DNA from: Lachnospiraceae bacterium
Lineage (GTDB): Bacteria > Bacillota > Clostridia > Lachnospirales > Lachnospiraceae
Assembly: GCA_024698075.1 (NCBI GenBank)
Contig: JAILRP010000019.1
Span: forward strand, 1-49,509
Direction of reading: 5' to 3'
Length of the DNA: 49,509 nucleotides
A program made the translations under genes and the position numbers. Positions within the stretch are counted from its first letter, which is position 1; the number at the start of each line of letters is the position of its first letter. A model generated the notes under the pieces. It had not been told where the DNA came from. It saw nothing but the letters and a program-made list of their open reading frames with translations, and made no database searches. Shown here in pieces: positions 42,665 through 49,509 of the stretch.

Positions 42665-43912
42665 ATGAACGGATACAGGGAAGCACTTGCCGGATACTTC
42701 AGGGCAGGGATAAGACAATCTGACGACCTGCGCCTTGGCGTGGAGCTTGAACATTTTCCCGTATATTCTGAAACAGGGGAATCTGTGCAGTATAGCGGAA
42801 CTGACGGGGTACGGGCTCTGGTCGAGGGAATGATCGGTATTTTTCCCGGCGCCGAGCCACTTTATGAGGATGACCTGTTCGGCTTTATGGTTCCTGATTT
42901 TACCATCACGCTCGAGCCGGGAGCGCAGATTGAGATAAGCATTGCACCTCAGCGGCACGTCAGCGATGTGGTCAGGATATATGATGATTTTCGCAAGGCC
43001 GTATCGCCGATTCTTGATGATCACGGCATCCGGCTTGTAAGCAGCGGGTGCATCCCTAAAACGGATGTGGGATCTGTAGAGCTCCTGCCCAAAGCGAGGT
43101 ACCGCCTGATGGATGAATATTTCAGGGGCACGGGCACCGGCGGGATGGAGATGATGCGCGGAAGCGCGTCGCTTCAGGTTTCGGTCGATTACACTTCGGA
43201 AGAGGATTTTGTCCGCAAGATCCGCGCAATGTATTTCTACAGCCCAGCACTGAGGCTCCTGTGTGATAATGCAGCCATGTTCCAGGGCCGGAAAGTCAGC
43301 ACTTTCCTGAAGCGTACAGACATATGGAGGCGCGTTGACGGAAGGCGCTGCGGCATTCCGCCCGGGTTGTTTTCGGATACGATTGGTTTTGAAACCTATG
43401 CGGAATACATCGGCAATATGCCGCCGATCTTCATTAAGGAGGATGGCAGGATAGTTCCGACAGGGGATAAGACGGTGGCGGAGCTATATGCCTGCAGGGA
43501 AATGAACACTGATGACATAGAGCATGTCCTGTCGCTCGCATTTCCGCCTGTCCGCCTCAAAAAATTCATTGAGATAAGGTTCGCCGATTCGGTCCCGATA
43601 GAGTATGCGGCAGCATATACCGCGCTCATAAAGGGACTAGCGTACAGTGACGAGGGCACCGGCTTTGCCAAAGAGATAATCGCTAGAGTGAACCTTGATG
43701 CTGTGATGATGATAGCGACCGGTGATGCCATCATGGAGAACGGCTTTATGGCCGGCACCTATATGGGGCGCGCGGATGAGTTCTGCCGGACCATCATAGG
43801 CATAGCAGAGCGTAACCTTGATGAGGAAGAAAAGGCTTTTCTTGAACCCTTCGGAAAAGTCATTGAATACGGCGGGATTGCAAACATCCCCGGAATTGCA
43901 TTGTCCGTCTGA
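42665..43912 (+). CDS. gshA: Glutamate-cysteine ligase, GCS2 family
   Basis: Joins L-glutamate and L-cysteine with ATP to give gamma-glutamylcysteine. The 415-residue protein shows GCS2 (plant/EgtA-type) motifs: GVELEHFPV at 25-33, EPGAQIEISIAPQ, ARYRLMDEYF, MRGSASLQVSVDY, RTDIWRRVDGRRCG and IEIRFADSVP. ATG 42665 is 5 bases after AAAGAGG. It is followed by an ATP-grasp ligase 35 bases downstream, suggesting a two-step pathway to glutathione or a different gamma-glutamyl thiol. No classical GshB or GshF is in the window. Confidence 0.85.
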   Translation: MNGYREALAGYFRAGIRQSDDLRLGVELEHFPVYSETGESVQYSGTDGVRALVEGMIGIFPGAEPLYEDDLFGFMVPDFTITLEPGAQIEISIAPQRHVSDVVRIYDDFRKAVSPILDDHGIRLVSSGCIPKTDVGSVELLPKARYRLMDEYFRGTGTGGMEMMRGSASLQVSVDYTSEEDFVRKIRAMYFYSPALRLLCDNAAMFQGRKVSTFLKRTDIWRRVDGRRCGIPPGLFSDTIGFETYAEYIGNMPPIFIKEDGRIVPTGDKTVAELYACREMNTDDIEHVLSLAFPPVRLKKFIEIRFADSVPIEYAAAYTALIKGLAYSDEGTGFAKEIIARVNLDAVMMIATGDAIMENGFMAGTYMGRADEFCRTIIGIAERNLDEEEKAFLEPFGKVIEYGGIANIPGIALSV

Positions 43913-43947
43913 CAGGGCAGTCCGGGATTAGAAAACAGGTGTTATCT

Positions 43948-45291
43948 ATGAGGCTTTATGCAGAGGTAAACGAATTTTACAAAAATCATATAAAGGAACA
44001 TCCGGAGGCCAGCAGTCAGGGCGCCGCGCGCATGAGGAAGGCGGCGAAGTATTCTTCGCTCTACTGGGATGACAAGGACAGGAAGGGCCTCTACATCCCG
44101 AAGATCTACGACGGGCAGACGGTGGAGGACTTTAAGAGGATCTGTGCGCTAACGCACAGCATCTGCAGCAAGGTCATAAGGGAATTCAAGGCCCATGAGG
44201 ATTTCCGGGCACTGTATGATTTTCCAGAAGAGCTTCTTGAACTCATAATGCTCCCGGCACCGTATGAAGGATGCCTTCCGATCGCCAGGTTTGACATCTT
44301 CTACAACGAGGAGACAGGGGACTTCAAGTTCTGCGAGCTGAATACCGACGGCTGCGCGGCAATGATGCGGGACCTTGAATTTTCAAGGCTTCTCGCCGAA
44401 AATCCCGCACATACTGCGGCATTGCGGAAATATGACATAGAGAGTTTTGAGCTTTTTGACACGTGGGTAAAGGAGTTCCTTGAACTGTACAGGACATATC
44501 CGAAACATGTCGAAAATCCCCATGTTGTCATCACTGACTATCTCGAGGACGGCACTGTTCCGGACTTCGAGGAATTTGCAAGGCACTTTGGCAAAGCGGG
44601 CGTCAGCTGCGAGATCGTAGACGTGGAGGACCTTTTGTACACTGACGGCGCGCTATATGCACCTTCGGGCCTTAAGGTCGATGCGATATACAGAAGGGCG
44701 GTCACGACAGATGTCATCAAATTCCTTGACAGGTCGAGAACATTGGTGGATGCCGTAAAGGATGACGCGGTATTTATTGCCGGTGCATTTGACACCGAGA
44801 TCGTACACACTAAGTGGCTTTTCTACATACTCCACCTTGACAGGACGAAGAAGATACTGACAGATGAGGAAAGGGAATTTGTAGAAAAGCATGTTCCGTT
44901 TACGGCAGAATTTTCCGAAGGGCACATAAGCCTTGAAGAGGTGCTGGCAAATAAGGACAGATACATCTTAAAGCCGATGGACTCGTACGCCTCCAAGGGC
45001 ATTTATGCCGCCGGCCATGAATATTCGCAGGCCGACTGGGAGAAGACGGCCAAAGAGCTTTACGGCACGGGATATATCTGCCAGGAGTTCTGCTGGCCGT
45101 ATCAGAGCGAGAACTTCGAGCTTGACTGGGAAGACGGAAAGTCCCGCATGTACGGAAATATGCCCGGCCTTTACACCTACAGGGGCAGGTTCGCGGGCGT
45201 GTTCCTGCGCCTTGCCGAGGGCAGCAACATCATCGTTCCGTTCGAGAACGAACGCACCCTGCCGGCACTTTGGGTGAAGGGGCGGAGATAA
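43948..45291 (+). CDS. ATP-grasp ligase resembling glutathionylspermidine synthase
   Basis: A 447-residue protein with the glutathionylspermidine-synthase-like preATP-grasp/ATP-grasp pattern: ARFDIFYNEETGDFKFCELNTDG parallels the family segment RFDxxxxxxGxxkxxExNaD, and YILKPMDSYASKGIYA is the ATP-binding part. Family members form an amide between a carboxylate, such as that of glutathione, and an amine using ATP. Next to gshA, the natural acceptor is gamma-glutamylcysteine; the second substrate (Gly, another amino acid or a polyamine) cannot be read from sequence. There is no CHAP amidase domain, unlike E. coli Gsp. ATG 43948 is 6 bases after AGGTG; GTG 43939 overlaps it. Confidence 0.68.
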   Translation: MRLYAEVNEFYKNHIKEHPEASSQGAARMRKAAKYSSLYWDDKDRKGLYIPKIYDGQTVEDFKRICALTHSICSKVIREFKAHEDFRALYDFPEELLELIMLPAPYEGCLPIARFDIFYNEETGDFKFCELNTDGCAAMMRDLEFSRLLAENPAHTAALRKYDIESFELFDTWVKEFLELYRTYPKHVENPHVVITDYLEDGTVPDFEEFARHFGKAGVSCEIVDVEDLLYTDGALYAPSGLKVDAIYRRAVTTDVIKFLDRSRTLVDAVKDDAVFIAGAFDTEIVHTKWLFYILHLDRTKKILTDEEREFVEKHVPFTAEFSEGHISLEEVLANKDRYILKPMDSYASKGIYAAGHEYSQADWEKTAKELYGTGYICQEFCWPYQSENFELDWEDGKSRMYGNMPGLYTYRGRFAGVFLRLAEGSNIIVPFENERTLPALWVKGRR

Positions 45292-45365
45292 TAATTGCAA
45301 AAGGCTTACGCTGGTGGCGGAGAGAGTAGTATAATATATAAGACATACCGCAGGAACATGGTAAA

Positions 45366-45393
45366 TGGCCCAGGGGGACGGAGTCAGTGGGCA
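45366..45393. repeat. Palindromic intergenic repeat, copy B
   Basis: 28 bp with TGGCCCAGGGGGAC identical to copy A for 14 bases, then GGA, then GTCAGTGGGCA, so GGCCC/GGGC arms flank GAC...GTC. Confidence 0.75.
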
Positions 45394-45403
45394 AAAAAAT
45401 GAA

Positions 45404-45433
45404 TCGCCCGGGGAGACTTAAGTCGGTGGGCCA
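45404..45433. repeat. Palindromic intergenic repeat, copy C
   Basis: 30 bp with GCCC and GGGC arms around GACTTAAGTC, the same core as copy A. It lies 10 bases after copy B and in the same orientation. Both are followed by AAAAAATGA, so the repeat unit may be about 38 bp. They fill the 168-base gap between the ATP-grasp gene and pepD, which holds no other feature except the ribosome binding site of pepD. Confidence 0.75.
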
Positions 45434-45459
45434 AAAAATGAACACAACAGGAGACTGAC

Positions 45460-46896
45460 ATGGAACTTGCTGAACTTAAACCGAAAAAAGTGTTTGGATT
45501 TTTCAATGAGCTTACGAAGATACCGCGCGGATCGGGAAATGAAAAGGCGGTAAGCGATTATCTCGTTGAGTTTGCCGGAAAGCGCGGACTGCTTGCTTAC
45601 CAGGATGATCTTAACAACGTGACGATATTAAAGCCCGCCACATCAGGGATGGAGGATAAGGAGACTGTCATCCTTCAGGCTCACATGGACATGGTATGTG
45701 TCGCCGACAAGGATGCCAAGCTCGATCCGGCAAAGGACGGTGTCGATGCATATGCCGAGGATGGGTTCGTAATGGCCCGAGGAACCTCGCTTGGCGCTGA
45801 TGACGGCATAGGCATTGCGATGATACTGGCGGTGCTTGACAGTGATGACATATCTCATCCGATGATAGAAGCGGTGTTCACCGCGGATGAAGAGGTAGGA
45901 CTCGGAGGTGCCATCGGATATGACGGCTCAAGGCTCAAGGGAAAGCGTTTCATAAATATTGACACCGAGGAAGAAAATCATATCGTCATCGGCTGTGCAG
46001 GCGGATGCAGGTGTGAGCTTTCCAATAAATGCAAGAACACCAAGACCGAAGGCAACATATATGAGATATCCATAACCGGACTTGCCGGAGGGCATTCGGG
46101 AATGGAGATCGACAAAGGCGGGGCCAATGCTAATGTGCTGATGGGACGCCTGCTTGCTTTGGCATCCGATAATGCGGAGCTCGGACTCGGGACATACGAG
46201 GGCGGCACCAAGGACAACGCCATATGCACAGCAGCCACGGCAGCTGTTGTTGTAAAGAAGAAGCAGGGCAAGCAGTTTGAGAAGACCGTCAAGGCGTTTG
46301 CCGAACAGATCGCATCCGAATACAGGAAGTCCGATCCTGATCTTGCCGTCAAATGCAAGGATAAGGGAAAGGGCAAATTAGAAGTTATGTCAACCAAAGA
46401 CATGAAGCGTTTTATAAGCCTTCTCAATGTTCTTCCGAACGGAGTCGCCAAGATGAGCCAGATCGCCGACATGGTTGAGACGAGCTCCAATATCGGCGTG
46501 GTATCTGCTAAACCGAAGAACTTCAGCATAGTAGTCAGCGTAAGGAGCTGCAGGGATGCCACCCTTGAGTGGATGATATCGAGGATCGGTATGACCGCCT
46601 CGGCATTCGGAACGGAGTTTGCCACAAGGGGACGCTACCCGGCATGGGAGAGCGACGGGATATCCGATTTTGCGCGAAGCGCGAAGGAACTTTACGGGCG
46701 CATGTTTGACAGGGATATCGAGATCATAACAATCCATGCGGGGCTTGAATGTGCAGTCTTTTCGAAGAAGATAAAAGGAATGGATGCGATCTCCATCGGA
46801 CCGGACCTGTTCGGTGTCCATACTTCATCTGAAAAGCTTTCTATAGAGAGTGCTGCCCGTGAATGGGAGTTCCTCCTGGGGCTTCTTAAACTGTAA
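45460..46896 (+). CDS. pepD: Cytosolic dipeptidase of the M20 family (PepD / aminoacyl-histidine dipeptidase)
   Basis: Hydrolyses dipeptides such as Xaa-His or Cys-Gly with two zinc ions. The 478-residue protein has the usual length and motifs: IPRGSGNEKAV, HMDMV with His 75, LGADDGIG with bridging Asp 114, ADEEVGLGG with the general-base and ligand Glu 144/145, DTEEE and GVHTSSE with the C-terminal His ligand. It follows the gshA/ATP-grasp pair after repeats B and C and overlaps the kinase start by one base, so it belongs with the kinase transcript. Turnover of a thiol peptide is possible, but general peptide recycling is equally likely. Confidence 0.88.
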   Translation: MELAELKPKKVFGFFNELTKIPRGSGNEKAVSDYLVEFAGKRGLLAYQDDLNNVTILKPATSGMEDKETVILQAHMDMVCVADKDAKLDPAKDGVDAYAEDGFVMARGTSLGADDGIGIAMILAVLDSDDISHPMIEAVFTADEEVGLGGAIGYDGSRLKGKRFINIDTEEENHIVIGCAGGCRCELSNKCKNTKTEGNIYEISITGLAGGHSGMEIDKGGANANVLMGRLLALASDNAELGLGTYEGGTKDNAICTAATAAVVVKKKQGKQFEKTVKAFAEQIASEYRKSDPDLAVKCKDKGKGKLEVMSTKDMKRFISLLNVLPNGVAKMSQIADMVETSSNIGVVSAKPKNFSIVVSVRSCRDATLEWMISRIGMTASAFGTEFATRGRYPAWESDGISDFARSAKELYGRMFDRDIEIITIHAGLECAVFSKKIKGMDAISIGPDLFGVHTSSEKLSIESAAREWEFLLGLLKL

Positions 46897-48380
46897 TGAT
46901 CAGATTTCTGAAAAAATCAATAATCAGGGAATACACTTTTGTATTCGGACTTCTGCTGAGTGCCTGCATTCTGCTGATCAGCATCTTCAACATGCTGATG
47001 CTCGGGCCTGCATATATGTACAATAAGCAGAAGGTTCTCCTGTCATGCTACCGGGACATAGACCGTGCAGCATCGCTTGGCGACATATCATCGGATGAAT
47101 TTGACAGCTCATTAAACAATATTTCCGCCATCAACAACATAGAGGTCCTTATAATCGATGCGGACAAGCAGATATTAAAATCAACCGGCAAGGACTCCTC
47201 GCTCATGGCCAGCCGGCTTCTCGATTATGTGTTCGGGGGTGCGGAGAACGTCGAGCCTTTATATGAGACGCAGAGGTTCCGGATGCAGAGGACAACGGAT
47301 CCGCGCTCGAGCATAGAATATCTGGAACTTTGGGGTTCGATGGAAAACGGGAACTTCATTCTCATCAGGACTCCCGTACAGAGCATGAATGAGGCATCTG
47401 AGCTCGCGAACACGATCTTTATCCGGTTCGGCGTCATCGCCATCATGGCCGGGATCATTTTCATCTCCATTGCGACTAAGAGGATAACGAAGCCGGTAAT
47501 GAAGCTTGTCGGCATTTCCGAAAAGATGATCAGGCTCGATTTTTCGGAAAAGTACCAGGGAAAATCAAACAATGAAGTGGATACGCTCGGAGAACACATG
47601 AACAGGCTTTCCGACAAGCTTGAGACGACTATCGGCGAGCTTAAGAGCGCGAATGCCAAACTTCTTTCCGATATAGAGAAGAAGACCGAGATAGATGAGA
47701 TGCGCAAGGAATTCCTCTCAAACGTCTCTCATGAGCTCAAGACGCCCATCGCGCTCATACAGGGATACGCCGAGGGCCTTAAGGACTGTGTTAACGATGA
47801 TGCCGAAAGCCGTGATTTTTACTGTGATGTCATCATGGATGAGGCAGACAGGATGAACAAGCTAGTAAAGAGCCTGCTGACCCTCAATGAGCTTGAGTCA
47901 GGCGGCCGCGGAGCGGATATAGAGCACTTTGACCTTATGGAGCTTATCCGGAACTGTGCGGATTCGATGGACATCCTCATTAAGAAGGATGGCATAAATC
48001 TCGTGCTGCCCGAGGAAAAATCCGCCTACGTCTGGGCCGATGAATTCAAAACGGAAGAGATACTGACAAACTACCTTTCAAATGCCATACACTATGCGTC
48101 GGGTGACAAGACGGTAAAGATAACGGTGGCAAGAAACGGTGACAGGATAAGGGTAGGGGTGTTCAACACGGGTGAGAACATTCCGGAGGATATCATCCCG
48201 AACCTCTGGACCAAGTTCTATAAGGCTGACAAGGCAAGGACGCGCGAATACGGCGGCAGCGGGATAGGGCTGTCCATTGTCAAGGCGTGCATGGAAGCCA
48301 TGGGAGGAGCCTACGGTGTGGAAAATCTCGATGGCGGAGTGAACTTCTGGTTCGAACTTGACGGAACGGACTCGATATAA
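46896..48380 (+). CDS. Sensor histidine kinase (HAMP-HisKA-HATPase)
   Basis: A 494-residue kinase with TM1 at about 13-37, an extracytoplasmic sensor of about 130 residues, TM2 at about 172-190, HAMP, HisKA with His 279 (SNVSHELKTPIALIQGYAEG) and HATPase_c (N-box LTNYLSNAIHYA, FNTGENIP, GGSGIGLSIVK). The start overlaps the pepD stop (TAATG) and lacks its own ribosome binding site, so translation is coupled to pepD. The likely partner is the OmpR-type regulator at 41804, over 4 kb upstream. The DUF5067-type lipoprotein that often follows such pairs is next. Confidence 0.9.
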   Translation: MIRFLKKSIIREYTFVFGLLLSACILLISIFNMLMLGPAYMYNKQKVLLSCYRDIDRAASLGDISSDEFDSSLNNISAINNIEVLIIDADKQILKSTGKDSSLMASRLLDYVFGGAENVEPLYETQRFRMQRTTDPRSSIEYLELWGSMENGNFILIRTPVQSMNEASELANTIFIRFGVIAIMAGIIFISIATKRITKPVMKLVGISEKMIRLDFSEKYQGKSNNEVDTLGEHMNRLSDKLETTIGELKSANAKLLSDIEKKTEIDEMRKEFLSNVSHELKTPIALIQGYAEGLKDCVNDDAESRDFYCDVIMDEADRMNKLVKSLLTLNELESGGRGADIEHFDLMELIRNCADSMDILIKKDGINLVLPEEKSAYVWADEFKTEEILTNYLSNAIHYASGDKTVKITVARNGDRIRVGVFNTGENIPEDIIPNLWTKFYKADKARTREYGGSGIGLSIVKACMEAMGGAYGVENLDGGVNFWFELDGTDSI

Positions 48381-48394
48381 AGAAGCCGTAATGT

Positions 48395-48423
48395 TCGACA
48401 ACATTGCGGCAGTGTGGTATTAT
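48395..48423 (+). promoter_or_regulatory. Promoter of the DUF5067-type lipoprotein gene, apparently leaderless
   Basis: TCGACA (48395-48400), 17-bp spacer, TATTAT (48418-48423). The expected +1, 7 bases later, falls at 48430/48431, the ATG itself. Confidence 0.55.
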
Positions 48424-48430
48424 CTGTCTT

Positions 48431-49228
48431 ATGAAGAAAAAATCATTCAAAGCGATTTCATCAATAATGGTTTCAGTGCTTATGTCGGCATCACTTGCAG
48501 GCTGTGCTGTTGTCCCTTCGCTTGAGATCACCGACGAGCAGAGGGGGCTCATTGCCGAGTATGCTGCCGGAAAGCTGATAGAATATGTCAAGGGACATCC
48601 GGGCGGGCTTATGACCCTTGATGATGTTGACCGCGCCGATGTCAATCCCGGAATGAAGAAGGAGGAATTGCCTCCCGCTCCTGAAGATGTGCCTGAGGAG
48701 ATCCCTGCGCCCGTGGAAGAACCCGAACCCGCAGAACCTGCGGAGGATGCCCCGCCTGTTGCGGAAGACGAAGCCCTGGTGGATGCCCCCGATGAGATTC
48801 CGAGCGAGCCCACAATGACGATCGCGCAGGCATTCGGAATCGAGGGTGCGACCGTAACGTTCGATGATTATGAGACGGCGATGGCTTATCCCGAAAACGG
48901 TGTTGAGCTGGCATTCTCGATGAAGGCGGCTGAAGGCAAGCAGCTTCTCATCGCGCACTTCCTGCTTTCGAACCCAACCGACGGTGACATAGATGTGCAT
49001 ACGGATTCGGAGAAGTTCAAGGTGCGCATGATCGTTAATGGGGGCGACAAGGTCCGCGGCGACATGACTTTCCTCGATAACGATCTGATGAATTACCATG
49101 GACTGCTTACACCCGGCTCGGGAGTAGACACGGTGCTGGTATTCGAGATACCTGAAGGCCAGGATGTGACCTCGCTCGATCTTGTGATCGTGGCCGATGA
49201 AAGCGAGCAGACATATCATCTGATGTAG
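48431..49228 (+). CDS. Lipoprotein with DUF5067-like domain
   Basis: A 265-residue lipoprotein. The signal and lipobox (SASLAGCA) are followed by a helical region, a Pro/Glu-rich linker (about 80-130) and a C-terminal Ig-like beta domain (NGVELAFSMKAAEGKQLLIAHF, LTPGSGVDTVLVFEIPEGQ) typical of DUF5067/DUF4352-type envelope lipoproteins. ATG 48431 begins the signal peptide MKKKSFK; a TTG frame start at 48404 would add residues before it. No ribosome binding site exists, and the promoter places transcription start at the ATG. It may act with the upstream kinase as an envelope sensor or target. Confidence 0.78.
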   Translation: MKKKSFKAISSIMVSVLMSASLAGCAVVPSLEITDEQRGLIAEYAAGKLIEYVKGHPGGLMTLDDVDRADVNPGMKKEELPPAPEDVPEEIPAPVEEPEPAEPAEDAPPVAEDEALVDAPDEIPSEPTMTIAQAFGIEGATVTFDDYETAMAYPENGVELAFSMKAAEGKQLLIAHFLLSNPTDGDIDVHTDSEKFKVRMIVNGGDKVRGDMTFLDNDLMNYHGLLTPGSGVDTVLVFEIPEGQDVTSLDLVIVADESEQTYHLM

Positions 49229-49275
49229 CATATTATGCTGCATAAAAAGAATAATATACAATTTATAAAAAGTGC

Positions 49276-49509
49276 TTGACTTGCGTGTATGAGTTTGATA
49301 TATTAATTAGGCTACGCGCACGGGATAAGTGCTTTTTTATTGGCGCATTCCGTGATGAAAGCGGCAGACTGCACCTTGACAACAGAACAGTACAACCAAC
49401 CAAACCCGAAATTCCTAAACAAGAATTTCAGAAGTTTCGAGACGAGAAACGTAACACAGTAAATGGAGAAACATGGAAAGACCAGATTCTCCTGATGCTG
49501 GATCAAGAT
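49276..49509 (+). promoter_or_regulatory. Strong promoter and leader, possibly of an rRNA operon beyond the window
   Basis: TTGACT (49276-49281), 17-bp spacer, TATATT (49299-49304), preceded by an AT-rich stretch suited to an UP element. Downstream there is no long reading frame or ribosome binding site with a gene. GCACCTTGACAACAGAACAG (49370-49389) resembles the boxA-containing leader found before 16S rRNA in many Clostridia. An rRNA operon starting just past 49509 is inferred; another stable RNA is possible. Confidence 0.45.

Noticed and set aside
49312..49506. Minus-strand 64-codon frame at the window end
   Set aside because: No ribosome binding site or family; it lies in what looks like a non-coding RNA leader.

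Overview
The window looks like a chromosomal segment of a Clostridia bacterium of the Lachnospiraceae type. This is inferred from protein style only: Rpn/PD-(D/E)XK remnants, lipoproteins with Ala/Pro/Glu linkers, DUF5067-type lipoproteins, a YesMN regulatory pair beside a carbohydrate ABC importer, and strong AAGGAGG ribosome binding sites with TTGACA/TATAAT promoters. Two chemoreceptors suggest motility. No phage, intact transposon or CRISPR array was seen.

Layout. 1-4.3 kb is an accessory patch: the end of an unknown gene, a decayed Rpn-family gene, a relic resembling an insertion-sequence end, an AAA_14/DUF4143 ATPase preceded by three repeats at exact 33-bp spacing, a small membrane protein and an SH3-domain lipoprotein. 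4.4-9.7 kb holds a membrane diguanylate cyclase, a MalY/PatB-type C-S lyase, a GNAT acetyltransferase, an anti-sigma-like ATPase domain and a chemoreceptor. 9.8-14.0 kb is a zinc operon: Fur/Zur regulator with an operator-like palindrome on its promoter, a Cys/His-rich small membrane protein, ZnuA, ZnuC, ZnuB and a lipoprotein.

13.9-28.7 kb is a uronate-polysaccharide utilisation locus. On the minus strand lie a YesM-type kinase, a YesN-type regulator and a heparinase II/III-like lyase. Divergent from them are a sugar ABC importer, a discoidin-like protein, a GH88 unsaturated glucuronyl hydrolase, a DUF2264 protein, KduI and KduD. Acidic oligosaccharides would be imported, cleaved in the cytosol by lyase and GH88, and the unsaturated uronate passed through KduI and KduD towards 2-keto-3-deoxygluconate. 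A liv-type branched-chain amino-acid ABC operon follows (28.8-33.7 kb).

33.8-41.7 kb encodes envelope functions: a secreted protein with a natural hexahistidine tract, three CxxC pairs and a Pro-Glu repeat tail, tRNA-Val(GAC), a second secreted protein, an XRE-type membrane regulator, a class B sortase and a second chemoreceptor. 41.8-49.2 kb contains an OmpR-type response regulator and a histidine kinase separated by gshA (gamma-glutamylcysteine ligase), an ATP-grasp ligase resembling glutathionylspermidine synthase, and pepD. Palindromic repeats related to each other lie on both sides of the gshA/ATP-grasp pair. This bracketed ligase pair inside a two-component locus is the best candidate here for an undescribed system. 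The window ends in a strong promoter and leader that may belong to an rRNA operon starting just beyond the edge.
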